DNA from: Brassica napus
Lineage: Eukaryota > Streptophyta > Magnoliopsida > Brassicales > Brassicaceae
NCBI RefSeq assembly: GCF_020379485.1
Contig: NC_063434.1
Location: 29,769,401-29,833,400 of the forward strand
DNA length: 64,000 nucleotides
Direction: 5' to 3'
Shown: piece after piece, positions 9,875-22,904 of the stretch
Layout: every line of letters begins with the position of its first letter
Position numbering within the stretch: position 1 is the first letter of the stretch
The notes under the pieces: model-generated
Told to the model about the DNA's origin: nothing
The model's input: only the letters and a program-made list of their open reading frames with translations
The model's database searches: none
Translations under genes and position numbers: made by a program

Positions 9875-12106
9875 GATGACATACCTTTGGACTTCGGTAG
9901 ATTTCTCACGGGTTATGGTTGCGGTACCCTTTCGTATGTGGTATGACATTTTCCAATTGTTATAAACAAAACCATTTGTCGATGAAACGATGAAAAAATC
10001 ACATTTTAACTTAATATTCACATTTGCATTTGTCTTTTTCTAGGTTCCGGTTTTCATCGCCGAAATTAGTCCGAGAAAACTACGAGGAGCATTGGCTACG
10101 CTTAACCAGGTGATGCATTTTATTTTATTCGAATGACAAATGTATGTGACTACAATAGAGTCAGAGACAGGACATGTATTCCAGCTTGTGTTAGGTCTAG
10201 TCTGTGGTTAAAATTGTATTAGGGTTGTTTTGTAAAGTCTTTAACATATTATGGTTTTTCTAACTAAAATATTTTTTTTATGATATTGTTATTTCTGCAG
10301 CTCTTTTTAGTAATCGGATTGGCTTCCATGTTCCTCATTGGTGCCGTCGTAAACTGGAGAGCTCTTGCACTAACTGGTAAATTTGTTTGTGCACTAGCTA
10401 ATACATTTCAAAACATTTGGTATTGGTTTTAGCAATAGTAGCAAAGATGGTATTATATTTCATTTGTTATAATAAAGCTGGTTTGGTTAATTAATTTCAG
10501 GAGTTGTACCGTGTGTGATTCTATTTTTTGGGACTTGGTTCATTCCCGAATCACCTAGATGGCTGGTATTATTAAAGTTTGAAATTCAATTTCGGTTTGG
10601 TTAAGGCTTTAGAATCTATGGTTGAAAACTTACCCAAGCCTCTCAAATGCTTTTGGCGTTTCAAGGAAATGGTTGGCCGCCACCGCGATTTCGAAATTGC
10701 GTTGCAAAAACTGAGGGGTCCTAACGCCAATATCGCAAGAGAAGCCGATGAAATCAAAGTACGTTTTGAACCAAAGACTGGATTACAAAACCGGTTCCGG
10801 TACGTGACATTGCATTTTATAAAACTTTCTATAACTCCGGTTTTTGGATTTCGGTTTACAGGAGTACTTAGCGACTATAGCGCACCTTCCGAAAACCACA
10901 CTACTAGACCTTATTGACAAAAAGAACATACGTTTTGTCATTGTAAGAATCTCTAATTCAAATAACCATGCTTCTCGGGTCACTTTGGTTTTTAATTATA
11001 GCTGTATTATACCAGGTTGGAGTTGGTTTAATGTTTTTCCAACAATTCGTTGGAATAAATGGGGTTATCTTCTATGCACAGCAAATTTTTGTATCAGCAG
11101 GTTATAATTTGAACCGGATCTAGTTAGTTTTGATTTCCAACAGGTTTAATTTCTAGACCACTCATCGGTTTTGTACGGGTTTGGGTGTACCAGGAGCATC
11201 TCCAACTCTTGGAAGCATTCTATACTCGATCGAACAAGTCATTCTTACAGCTCTAGGCGCAACGTTACTAATTGATCGGCTTGGAAGAAGACCACTTCTT
11301 CTTGTATGGTTCTTGCTTCCATTTTCAAGAAAACAAAGAATACCGATTTGGATTATTCGGTCTGACCATATTAAAGTATTGTAGGCTTCAGCTGTGGGGA
11401 TGCTGATTGGATGTTTGCTCATCGGAAATTCATTTCTTCTAAAGGTCAATATCAAACAAAAATGAAGAAAAAAATCTTAGAGCATAGTTTAATTAACCGA
11501 TTTTATTTTGTTTTTGACGTTGATTAACCAGGCCCATGGTTTAGCACTTGATATCATTCCGGCCCTAGCAGTTAGCGGTGTCTTGGTAAGCATCTATGAA
11601 CTCAGGTTTTGGTTGTTAACCTTTGGATTGGTCCGGTTTACAGATCGGTTAACTAGGAATTCCATTTTCAGGTCTATATCGGTTCATTTTCGATTGGAAT
11701 GGGTGCAATCCCATGGGTTATAATGTCTGAGGTAGTATCAAAACGATAAAGTATGTTCATATTGTCATTGCCATGATGTTTTCTAACTTACTCTTATTTT
11801 TCTAGATATTCCCAATAAATTTGAAAGGAACTGCTGGAGGACTTGTCACTGTTGTGAATTGGCTTAGTTCGTGGTTTGTTTCCTTAACGTTCAACTTTCT
11901 CATGATCTGGAGCCCTCATGGTATTATATTATTCTTCATTCGAACAAATTATTGTTTTTATTGTTTCTATTATTGACAATTTTTGGTTTTCAGGTGCATT
12001 TTATGTCTATGGTGGGGTTTGTGTATTGGCCATTATCTTCATAGCAAAACTTGTTCCTGAAACCAAAGGCAAGACATTGGAAGAGATTCAAGCAATGATG
12101 ATGTAA
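9875..12106 (+). pseudogene. ERD6-like sugar transporter (MFS), 5' exons missing
   Basis: Thirteen exons join without a break into about 347 residues: 9875-9940, 10044-10109, 10301-10376, 10501-10565, 10666-10758, 10862-10942, 11016-11100, 11194-11303, 11385-11444, 11532-11585, 11672-11731, 11806-11920 and 11994-12106. The product matches the ERD6-like monosaccharide/H+ carrier family of the vacuolar membrane. It shows GRFLTGYGCG, PVFIAEISPRKLRG, the sugar-porter signature PESPRW, LMFFQQFVGINGVIFYAQQ, RLGRRPLLL and the C-terminal VPETKGKTLEEIQ. Family members have about 460-490 residues, so the N terminus and roughly the first three membrane spans are absent. I could not find them within 700 bases upstream. 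The remaining frame and splice sites are undamaged, although one acceptor (10665) is AAG instead of CAG. Loss must be recent, or a new first exon is used. It lies in tandem with the complete copy at 15056. Confidence 0.82.
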
Positions 12107-12479
12107 ATTATTAAATTTCAATATGTATTAAGTTATACCAATATCTGCATGCAAATGCATTTTATTTTAGATCATATTTTTTATGTTGATGCAGTAGCAT
12201 TAAATAGATTATTGGTCCATTACCATCAACTTATTAAGTAGGTAACCAATTTAGATCTCCAAATAAGTTCGTATTATCATTACTATAAAGGGCCGCGTGC
12301 GTGAATTTTGTATCCTTTCCTTCCAAGTAATAAAATCTCATTTCTTGTTTTAAATTCTGTACAAGAAACTTACACGATCAAATGTAAATAAAGTACAAAA
12401 TATGACCCTATGGAAAATTATTTAACCAATCGATCCGTTTAGAATAGCGCAAGCGAGTTCCGAACCATATTATTCAATA
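12107..12479. other. 3' flank of the truncated transporter
   Basis: AT-rich DNA containing the likely 3' untranslated region. No gene or clear repeat is seen. Confidence 0.4.
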
Positions 12480-12717
12480 CCTTGACAATAACTGAATAAC
12501 TGTCTACTAGCTTACTGATGTATATATTACCATCTATAGTACTCGTTTTCTACATTAGTTGTAAACAAATATTTCTAGAGTTCTGCAGTCATACCTTGAC
12601 AATAACTGAATAATTAAGTGTCTACCAGCTTACTCATGTATATAACCATATACTAATATTACTCGTTTTCTACATTAGTTGTAAATAAATATTTCTAGAT
12701 AGAGTTCTGCTGTCATA
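12480..12717 (+). repeat. Tandem direct duplication, two copies of about 115-125 bp
   Basis: The copies at 12480-12592 and 12593-12717 both start with ccttgacaataactgaata. Both continue through TACTCGTTTTCTACATTAGT and end with GAGTTCTGC(A/T)GTCAT. They differ by small indels. The function is unknown. Confidence 0.85.
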
Positions 12718-13067
12718 ATTAAAAAAACATGGACGCAACGAAAAAGATGATTGTGTAATGCATACATAACATCAAAATAAGTGATGTTTGAAAATCTCAG
12801 ATAAAATACCATGGAGCCTCGTGTTTCGTCCAAAGGCTTATTTTACTACTTTAGAAGGTTCAACGAAACTAAATATAACAATATGTTTTCAGCTTGCACA
12901 TATCAAAATGTATGTTGGTTTTCGGTGTTTTGTACTGTTTACATTTACCTTATGTTTAATTTGCTTAATCACATTAGAATATAATAACATTATTGATGCC
13001 AAAAAAAAATATAATAACGTTCTTCTTCTTCTTATTATTATCATTATTATCATTATTATTATTATTA
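12718..13067. other. AT-rich intergenic stretch ending in an ATT microsatellite
   Basis: A cluster of TTA/ATT trinucleotides occupies about 13031-13067. An ORF crosses this region but is low-complexity and is not supported as a gene. Confidence 0.45.
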
Positions 13068-13912
13068 CTAGGCAAGGAATCCGTGCGCATGGGAACTCAT
13101 TTTATAAAAATATTTTTTTACATTTTGCAATAGAAAATTTATAAATGAATCAATATTATTCAACCTATTTTGTCCTAAATATATTCAATCATGTTTTGAG
13201 TCTTTAAATTATTTATTTCCAAGATGTTTTATATTAAAATTTCACAATTAATATATATTAATTTTGATTTGTAACATTTCCAACGGTGTGAACAAAAAAT
13301 TATGATTGTTCAAACAAAACTCCATCATCTTTCTTTTATATATTTATGTTATGTTTATATATAAAATATATTTAATATTTTAATAATATGTCTTTATCAA
13401 TGAGCCAAAAAATATATTTCAATTTATTTAATAAAAATAAAAGATAAACCCACATAAACAGATCCATATGGGGTTTAAGGTTTTGAAAATATTGTTCATT
13501 TTGATAACGGGCTTTGCAATTCTCTTGGGGAATTTTAATATAGTTCATATGATATTGCTTACCTATTTAGGCTTTATGCTTTTTTTGTTATAAATTTGTA
13601 ATTCTTCTTTTCTGAAATAGTAAATGAAATATTTGAAAGCTAATTCTATTCTATATTATGTAGAAAATCAGATCCAGATCTGCTTGAATTATCTTCCTCG
13701 CCAAATATAAAATACCAAAGCATTTCGATATAAGAAATGGAATGGCTGTTTACTGAAAATAAATACATTGTTAGAAATGGCTTATAGCTGTCCGCACCCA
13801 TCATGCCAATAAACAACACCACGAAAGAGGAGTGCTAGTACAAGTAATTGATTACATAATTAGTTTTATCAAGGACTAATTAAGAAGACTTAGTCACATA
13901 TATTTATATAGA
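13068..13912 (-). mobile_element. Possible degenerate Helitron
   Basis: Read on the minus strand, the left edge ends CCTTGCCTAG next to host T, preceded by an imperfect GC hairpin (CCATGCGCACGG). The right edge begins TCTATATAAATATATG after an A. These are Helitron-like ends, but the hairpin is poor and the start is only weakly diagnostic. I see no coding content. Confidence 0.3.
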
Positions 13913-15055
13913 TTTATGTTTCAGTCTCTGTTGAACTTGAAGCATCAACGGGAAGACGTGCGTCAAGACGTTGCTTGGATAGGTAATAAATAATGCTGCT
14001 TATCATATGGACAGAGACGAAAGTAACATCTGAGCATATATGCTTCATTCACACAAACTTTAGTATTAACAACTAATGAGCATTTATACTAATTCTCTTA
14101 AAAACTTAAAATGATTCAATACTTGATATGACTTCTGATTTTATCAAATTATTTGTGTACGTCTACCAACAAACTTTAGTCATGCGAATGAGTCGGATAC
14201 ATTATCCATCTAATCCAGCATGTCATTTATAAAATTTATTAGTATTGTTTAGTATAATATCTTTCATCTTTTGACAAATACATTAAACAAACTATATATG
14301 TACCATATTTTTCTGATGGACAACTGGATATACATGAGCAAAATAAGTATTTCTTCGCATTTGAATAAAAAATTACTACAAGTATCGATGAATCTATGTG
14401 CATGTATTAGTGTATATGATTTAGAGATCAGACATGTTAGTAGTTAATCACCCATTGACGAGAGCATTGGTAACATTTTTTAAATAAATTCTATAAATAA
14501 TTGAAATTAATTATGTAAATGTATATTATAATTTTTCTAAATATCATACTTTTTTTGAAAAAAAAATAGCACACTTTTTCTAAAAATAGGACAACTTTTG
14601 AAAAATCTTAAAGCTTTTGTTTTAGAAAACAATATTACCAACTAATTTAGGAAGGCTTAGAAAGTTGCCCTAGTAAGTTTCTTTTAAAAATCTTCAAGCT
14701 TTTGTTAAGAATGTTCTTTCCTTTTTTTATCCTAAGTAAATTCTTACATAATTCAGATAAGCCATTCTCGTTATTATAAGTTTTTTAATCATTTTTTTAT
14801 TATTACGAAATCAATCATTTTAAACAGTATGATGATATATCAAAAATCCTAAGTATCAAAATAGCGTTTTAGATTACAGCAAGACATCTCTTTAATTCAA
14901 CCAGCCTCATGTTCAGTTTAGTCAATATATATTGGGTATATTTTAAAAAGATCAAGCATATACAGTATTTATAGATATCAAGACAAAGCATATAGTTCCC
15001 AAAGTATCTCTCTCTTGTTCAGTTCTTATCTCTATTCAATTATAGTGTCGAGAAT
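13913..15055. promoter_or_regulatory. Intergenic and 5' flank of the complete sugar transporter gene
   Basis: AT-rich DNA with no gene seen. A segment starting GAGCATTGGTAACATTTTTT near 14462 resembles the edge of a MITE, but I could not pair it with a second end. The promoter of the gene at 15056 must lie in the right part. tatctctctcttgttcag at about 15004 is a typical pyrimidine-rich leader. Confidence 0.35.
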
Positions 15056-18000
15056 ATGGAGGGAGATAATCATAGTATGGAGAAAGGATTACTACTGGTA
15101 AATAAGGAAGAGAAGAGAGGAAGCTCAGAAACAACGATAACTCCACTTCTTATCTTCACCACTTTCATCATTGTCTCTGCGTCCTACAGCTTTGGAATTG
15201 CCGTATGTTCCCATCTCTCTCTATATATAAGGGTAGAATAGTCACCATCCCCTTCTAGTTCTGTGTGGAGAATCTAAGGAATTCTCAACTTTTTTTAATA
15301 TAATTTGCTTACTACTAGATACTACACATTGATGGAGGTGATTTCTAAAAGTGGATATAAGTTTGGAGAAAAGAGATGTAAGAAAAAAAACCTAGTGGTT
15401 ATTTGCATGCAGGTCAATGGACAGAAGTTATCTAATTTCAGGAAAAGGAATCGATATCATGATAATTCATTAATCCTAGCTAGTTATATGCAGTAACTTT
15501 GAAAGTACGTGAATGTATATACATGTACTTACTGAAATTAGGATATATCGTTTCTTCGGGAACATAGGTATCATTTTCATTTTTTTTGGTCTTTCGTTGT
15601 GAAGTATCCTTATAACCTTGTTTTCATAATTCAGATATGTCTTTGCTCGTTTTAGGGTTAGCAGATAATATATCCCAACTGTACAGAGACTCATATGTAT
15701 TCCAAATATGCATATGGTAAACAGTTAGGTTTTACTGCCGGTACAATGTCTTCTATTATGGAAGATCTTGATCTTTCCATCGCACAAGTAAGCCTCTATT
15801 TCACTATATATTATTTTATATGTCTATACGTTTTAACAAATATAAATTTTACTTCAGATATTTCTAATAAAAATACTTTTCACAGTTTTCAGTATTTGGT
15901 TCGCTACTGACTTTTGGAGGAATGATCGGTGCAATATTTAGCGCAACAATTGCAGATGCCTTCGGTCGTAAAATGGTTAAATATTCATTATTGTGGAATC
16001 CACCCTCTAACTCTCGATAATGTCTCTATTAATTTAATCTTTAACCTCTAAACCCTTTGTACCTTTTCGTTCTAATTATTTCTTTAGACGTTGTGGGTGG
16101 CCGAGGCATTCTTCATAAGTGGATGGCTTGCAATTGCACAAGCCAAGGTTTCTTCACGACCCATTTAATATCTTACTTCATTAATAATAAACTCACGTAC
16201 TAATCTCAATTAATCTATCTTCCCATAGAATATTATCTGGTTAGACTTTGGACGATTCTTTGTGGGAACTGGAGTTGGTCTCGCTAGCTACGTGGTAAAC
16301 AATTATTTTATTTACATAGATTAATCATCTCTAAACTTGTAATAATTATAGCTGATTTATTTTAAAATATGTAGGTTCCTGTATATATCGCAGAAATAAC
16401 TCCTAAAAATGTGAGAGGCACTTTTACATTTAGCAATCAGGTAATGCATATATTACTAGTTTATAATCAAACTTAATATATACACACAAACTAATACACT
16501 ATTTTACTATTGATTGAAATCTTATAGCTTTTGCAAAATTGTGGGATCGCAACCGCATATTACATTGGAAATTTCGTATCATGGAGAACGATAGCCTTGA
16601 TCGGTACTCCTTCCCACTTATATTTTTTTTTTTTTGCCACATGTTTTAGTTTCCCCATATTACTTAACTATTAAATGTATTCATCGTTAAATAATTAATT
16701 AATATATAAAACTATTTTAATTAGAGGACTTCTACATCTTCAGGCATTATCCCATGCTTGATACAATTTTTGGGGTTATTTTTCATCCCGGAGTCTCCAA
16801 GATGGCTGGTTAGTCGTATGAATCATATCATTTCTCTAATTAAAGAAAAGAGAACGTTTATATAAAATTATTCTTTACGTCGATAACAAGTATTAAAATT
16901 AATGTATTTATTTAGGCAAAAGAAAACCGTGATGAAGAGTGTGAAGTTGTTCTTCAAAACTTACGAGGAAAAGAAGCTGATATTGTGAAGGAAACTCGTG
17001 AAATCATGGTACACATACGTCTAAATGATGAATAATCAAAATTAGGCTTATTTTTGCTACATATTAAAACTTTATTATCATTATATACAGATTTTTTTTT
17101 CATAACTTCGCAGATTTCTGTTGATGCTACCGCAAATATCAGCATGCAAAGTCTTTTCAAAAGAAAATATGCTCGTCAACTTATAGTAAGAAAATACGTT
17201 TGAAAAAAAAAATTATCAAACAAATTTATTAAATTACATTTTACTTATATTGATTTTTGCTTTTGGTTAATTATATTTAGATCGGAGTAGGTGTGATGCT
17301 TTTACAGCAGTTATGTGGAAGTTCAGGGATAAGTTATTACGCAGGCAGCATATTTGACCTTGCTGGTAACATTATATATTTACTGATTATTACGTAATTT
17401 AACAATTGGTTCTTATGAAAAAGTAAAATAAATACTTTTCACTCTTAAGGATTTCCTTCTCAGACTGGGATGACGGTGTTGTCTATGGTCGTGGTACGTA
17501 TATATGTAAATAATAGAAAATTAAAAAGTCACTACTTTGATTTGTTCATTATTCTCTGTAACCTAGCTCCCCATTTTTTTTGTCTTTACGATGATTGATT
17601 ATAAACTTTAACCAATGAGCATGCTAGGTACCAAAAGCTATATTGGGCCTGATCATTGTGGATCGATGGGGAAGACGACCACTTCTGATGGTTAGAATAA
17701 TTTTATTTAATATATTACTTTAGTTTGTTAATATATATAGCTTTGTTGTTCTACATATAATTTAATGAACAAAATTGCAGGCATCGGCGTTTGGGTTATG
17801 TTTAAGCTGTATTTCTCTTGCATTAGCGTTTGGATTCAAAGGTGTCCCTGGCATTGTAAATTTTACTCCCACTATGGCATTTATTGGAATATTGGTAAGT
17901 GATATATCTATGATTCACTTATTTGAATAGATCTCACACAAAAAAAAAATCATTTCTTCCGCTTTTTCTTGTTCGTTTAGTTTGCTTTATATTTCAACCT

Positions 18001-18941
18001 AACAACAATTTCAAGTTTGATCCTATTAATATATACATATAAGTTATTATTGTTATTTTCAGTTTGATGTATAAATGCTATATTAATTTCACAATGTGAT
18101 AAAGTAAAATAATATTTATGTTCCAAACAGACATATGTTATGATGTTCGCTGCTGGACTAGGAGCGTTGCCATGGATTATAATGTCTGAGGTATATCCAT
18201 ATGTACTTATTTTTTGCATGTTCAAGCAAAAAAAAATAATCAGTTTTCTTAAATTGTAACTGATCATATATATTTTTTAAATTGTAGATATTTCCGATGG
18301 ATATGAAAGTAGTAGCTGGGAGTTTAGTAACCATAACAAATTGGTTTACCGGTTGGATAGTCAGCTACTGTTTCAATTTTATGCTCATTTGGAGCCCTAC
18401 CGGTACGTTAATAATACTTTACAAACTGAATCTAATTTAGTTCAGTATAAAGTTTTATTTTTCTTCTTTTCTACAAGCTTTTTATTAAAGGCATCTTGTC
18501 TACAAACTTTTCACTAAATTAAGATATACGTTCTTACAAAACCAAATTCAAATTCAATTTAGATTTAATATTATTTAGCACGTTTAGTTTGGACACACAC
18601 ACATATATCTATATATTATAAATGATATATTCACACACTATAATTTTCTCTTTCTCATATGAAACATCATTTTCATATAATTTTCTCATAGATCAATCTA
18701 TTGAAGTTTCGAGTTCTTTATATATATTTTGGATCTTTTAAATGATATATAATATATGAAATTCAAGTTTAAGATAACAATACTAATACTGATATTAATT
18801 TATTTTTTGTGAATTTTAATTGTAGGGACCTTCATCATATTCGCTATAATGAGTGGATTAACAGTTGTATTTGCATGGTGTTTGGTGCCTGAAACTCGAG
18901 GATTGACGTTAGAAGAAATCCAATTTCCACGTGAGAGTTGA
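15056..18941 (+). CDS. Sugar transporter ERD6-like (MFS), complete
   Basis: Seventeen exons give 464 residues: 15056-15202, 15725-15787, 15886-15975, 16088-16147, 16229-16294, 16375-16440, 16528-16603, 16744-16808, 16916-17008, 17114-17185, 17281-17365, 17450-17493, 17628-17690, 17781-17894, 18131-18190, 18288-18402 and 18826-18941. It belongs to the ERD6-like group of 12-span sugar/proton carriers, which export sugars such as glucose from the vacuole. The N terminus carries an acidic-dileucine-like stretch (MEKGLLL) before span 1, known in the family as a vacuolar sorting signal. Also visible are [61 protein letters not shown] and [13 protein letters not shown]. Exon 14 (17781-17894) is one piece where the neighbouring copy at 9875 has two, so an intron was lost. 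The splice acceptor before 17450 is AAG. The substrate is inferred from the family. Confidence 0.92.
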
Positions 18942-19198
18942 TGAACCCACACAAACAATATAAAGCTACTAATGTCTAAATTCTTTATCGAAATCCAATT
19001 CATGTTGTCGATCATTGATGATCTAATCGATCACACGATCAGATCTTCTCCTCTTTTTTATGAACTTCATCATTCTCATCCTTTGTAATCTGTAATATTG
19101 ACAATCTTTTCTTTTCCGTGCCTGATATCCTTTTTTACTTCTACCAGTTTTCATGCTTAATATAAGCTACCGATTTTAGCATATTTGTACAGAAAAAA
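18942..19198. other. 3' flank of the sugar transporter gene
   Basis: Probable 3' untranslated region containing ACAAACAATATAAA shortly after the stop, a word that recurs in the ghost copy near 19540. No gene is seen. Confidence 0.45.
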
Positions 19199-19451
19199 AT
19201 ATTTCATATGTTTCAAAATACATGAAGTTTTAAGATTGTGCACAAGTATTAAAAAACTTATTTTTTATATTAAAAATATCAATAAAATATAAATTAAAAG
19301 TTATTCAACCAATCACAAAACAGACAACAAAATATCATTGGTTACACAGTTTTTGATAAATGAAAAAATTGCATTGATATAAGAAAACATCATCTATTTT
19401 GAAACATCAAAAACTCTCTAAAATATCATTTATTTTGAAACGGATGGAGTA
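19199..19451. mobile_element. Stowaway-like (Tc1/mariner) MITE, degenerate
   Basis: The right end reads TTTTGAAACGGATGGAGTA, the reverse complement of the common plant MITE end TACTCCATCCGTTTCAAAA. The left end (ATTTCATATGTTTCAAAATA) is a decayed version of the same sequence in opposite orientation. TTTTGAAACAT and AAAATATCAT words recur inside. A TA target fits the right end. Confidence 0.55.
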
Positions 19452-19483
19452 TGTTTTTCCTAAAATAAGCTTGAAAGACTACC

Positions 19484-19575
19484 TATAAGATTAACTCTAG
19501 AAGAAATCCAACTTCCACGTGATATTCTAATAAATATTCGCTACAAACAATATAAATCAATTATCCTCTAAAATC
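19484..19575 (+). pseudogene. Ghost of an ERD6-like last exon and 3' end
   Basis: This stretch closely resembles the end of the gene at 15056. ctctagaagaaatccaactt matches the coding word gttagaagaaatccaattt (LEEIQFP), followed by CCACGTGA, then acaaacaatataaa and tctaaa in the same order. It lies past the MITE, about 590 bases after the true end. It is either a remnant of a third tandem transporter gene or a local duplication of the last exon. The frame is broken. Confidence 0.65.
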
Positions 19576-19699
19576 ATTGTAAAATTATGTTATCAAATTG
19601 TTACACTTGCAAATTATATTGGACCAAGCTGACAAAGAAAACAAATCGAAATAAACTAGGCTATCGAAAAGCCTTCTTATTGGTTTTAGAGAAAACCTA

Positions 19700-19790
19700 C
19701 TGAAATTTATTAAGCCCAACAAAGCTAAGGCCCATTAAAATCGAGTAAAAGAAAAACAAAACAAAACCCTACGGACCTTTACTATATAAA
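19700..19790 (+). promoter_or_regulatory. RPS24 core promoter: site II, telo-box, TATA
   Basis: Site II-type motifs lie at 19712-19719 (aagcccaa) and 19729-19734 (ggccca, TGGGCC on the other strand). A telo-box aaaccctac is at 19764-19772 and a TATA box ctatataaa at 19782-19790. Telo-box plus site II is the standard arrangement in plant ribosomal protein gene promoters. A GA microsatellite follows in the leader at 19855-19874. Confidence 0.7.
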
Positions 19791-19796
19791 CGCTAA

Positions 19797-20764
<968 letters not shown>

Positions 20765-21555
20765 GATCTCAAGCCAGTATCAGCCATTTTGTTTCTTGTT
20801 CTGCATAATCACCTGTTATGTCGTTTTAAGTTTTAGTTGTCTGCTTTTTAGATTTTTTTTTTCCTCCAACTAGACATGTATACTAAATCACGAGCTTTTT
20901 GCTTGTTTCAATCGAGACTTTGTTTAAAGTTTTAATCAATTAGAGAAAAGATTAATCATGGTTTTGCCCAATACACTCTTACCGTAAAATAAGATGACAT
21001 GTATTGGTATTAACCAAAGAAAAAAAGATGTACACAATCTTTAATTTTTAACTTCTAAATTTGTAAAAAAAAAAAAAATGACTAAAGGTGTGTTACCTTT
21101 GGAAAAATATGTACATATCCTTTAATTTTTTTAACTTCTAAATTTTGTAAAAAAAAAATGATTAGAGGTGAGTTACATTTGTCTATAAGAAAAAGATTAG
21201 AGGTGTGTTACATTTGGAAATCTAATTACATGAGATTAACCACATAATCGCGTTCAAGAAACACTCGTTGGAATTGTCGTTGGGACCGAGAGACGTCCGG
21301 ACACAACAGACCGCAATAACACGCAAGTGCGTGTAGTACTACTAGTGACCACTTGCCTATTAGTAAACGTTTTAAACGTTATGAAAACACCGAAACTACC
21401 CCTGGTTGGTTCGAAGATTCTCACGCCCCTAACCACCCAATCACAAAGCGCGCGTAAGCGTAACCAATCCTCGTGAACCCATCTAGATCTAGTTCTTTGG
21501 TCTTAACCTGATCACGACCTCAAGCTCAAGCTAGCCAGATCTGTCTTCGTGAAGA
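20765..21555. other. RPS24 3' flank and storekeeper gene promoter
   Basis: Words of the type AACTTCTAAATTTTGTAAAAAAAAA and AGAGGTGTGTTACATTTGG are repeated two or three times between about 21045 and 21215. This is a local degenerate tandem duplication. The right half is more GC-rich and holds the leader of the next gene. I see no clear TATA box. Confidence 0.45.
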
Positions 21556-22614
21556 ATGACATCTGATCACCGCGTCTTCTCTATAGAATCACCAGATCAT
21601 GAAGGAGGAGAGTCCGATACCGACGATGACGTGGCCCTCCCGGAAACAAACGATGATCTCAATTCTCCGTCTAACGTAACCGTCGCGCTTCCATCCGGCT
21701 CCTCCGCCGTCCCCGTCTCCGTAATCCCGGCCGACTCCTCCCCAAAATTGCACCACCGCACGACGGAGATCTTCCACCGGAGACAACAACAACCGCCGCC
21801 GCCGCCGGCGATCGACGACTCCAGGCGTCTCTTCCAGAGGCTGTGGACCGACGAGGACGAGATCGAGCTCCTCCGCGGCTTCCTCGACTACGTGACGACG
21901 CACAGAGGAGGCAGCAATCCGCCGGATACGGCGCCGTTTTACGAGATGATCAAGTCGAAGCTCCAGCTGGAGTTCAACAAGAACCAGCTGGTTGAGAAGC
22001 TGAGGCGGTTGAAGAAGAAGTACCGTAACGTGATGAGCAAGTTTGGTTCGGGGAAAGAGGTTTTGTTCAAGAGCCCTCACGATCAGTCTACGTTCGAGAT
22101 TTCTAGGAAGATTTGGAATCGAACTGGGAAGATCATTGGGTTTGAAATGGATTTCGAGGTTAATGGTAACAGCCCTGGTTCGAACCCTAGTGCTGCTGTT
22201 GAGATTGAGTCTGAGAACGGAGTTGAGAAGAAAGGATCGAGGAAACGATCACGATCAAGAATTGGGAAGATTGAAGAAGACAACAATGTCAATGTCAACG
22301 TCAACGAAACTGTATCTTCTAGTATTGGTGGTTTGATTGAAGAGACTGTGAGAAGCTGTGTCTCTCCTTTGATTAAGGAGATGATGAATGGGACAACGAG
22401 TATGATGATGGCTGGCTCGTTGGGCCCTGTGTTTACGAGGCCGTTGGGTTATGGTGTAGAAGGAGGAGGAGGAGGAAGCAAGGCGGTGAGGGATGAGCGG
22501 TGGAGGAAGCAACAGATTCTGGAGCTGGAAGTGTATTCGAGGAGATTAGAGTTGGTTCAAGAGGAGATTAGAGCTACATTGCATGAGTTAAAGACGATGC
22601 CAAGTGGTGTATGA
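21556..22614 (+). CDS. Storekeeper/GeBP-like DNA-binding protein (DUF573)
   Basis: A single-exon gene of 352 residues. Residues 1-90 are acidic, Pro/Ser-rich and probably disordered (SDTDDDVALPETNDD, a Pro run at about 80-84). The DUF573/GeBP domain spans about 92-190, with FQRLWTDEDEIELLRGFLDY, EFNKNQLVEKLRRLKKKYRN and FKSPHDQSTFEISRKIW. It is a trihelix-like plant DNA-binding fold. A basic patch (RKRSRSR) could be a nuclear signal. The last 45 residues form a heptad-like helix (RRLELVQEEIRATLHELKTM), matching the leucine-zipper-like end of this family. Members are nuclear transcription regulators, some in cytokinin response. From memory the closest Arabidopsis gene is At3g04930. The target here is unknown. 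Confidence 0.9.
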   Translation: MTSDHRVFSIESPDHEGGESDTDDDVALPETNDDLNSPSNVTVALPSGSSAVPVSVIPADSSPKLHHRTTEIFHRRQQQPPPPPAIDDSRRLFQRLWTDEDEIELLRGFLDYVTTHRGGSNPPDTAPFYEMIKSKLQLEFNKNQLVEKLRRLKKKYRNVMSKFGSGKEVLFKSPHDQSTFEISRKIWNRTGKIIGFEMDFEVNGNSPGSNPSAAVEIESENGVEKKGSRKRSRSRIGKIEEDNNVNVNVNETVSSSIGGLIEETVRSCVSPLIKEMMNGTTSMMMAGSLGPVFTRPLGYGVEGGGGGSKAVRDERWRKQQILELEVYSRRLELVQEEIRATLHELKTMPSGV

Positions 22615-22904
22615 TGAAACAAGATGAATAATAAGACGATGATGACAACAATATAACCAGTTTGTTTGTGTATAACCTTTAGTATAGATAATATCTCTGT
22701 AGACTCATTTGTTGAAATAACAAACAGACTTCCTAGCTATTTTTATCTGGAAAAAGAGAAATAATATTTCTTGAGTTGTGTGTCAAATCTTTGTCTAATA
22801 ATATACTGTATGTAGTAACATGTTTATTTTTTGAATGGTTCTTTGATTGATCAAGTTTCTAATAAGGACGAAACAACTACATTAGCAGGTTTAAATAGAG
22901 CTAG
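22615..22904. other. 3' flank of the storekeeper gene
   Basis: Probable 3' untranslated region and short AT-rich spacer ending at the MITE. Nothing else is seen. Confidence 0.4.

Noticed and set aside
12788..13144. 118-residue ORF
   Set aside because: It is low-complexity, reads through an ATT microsatellite into runs of Ile, and has no start context or homologue I know.
21589..22080. 163-residue minus ORF opposite the storekeeper gene
   Set aside because: It is an antisense shadow of a GC-rich coding region without a domain.
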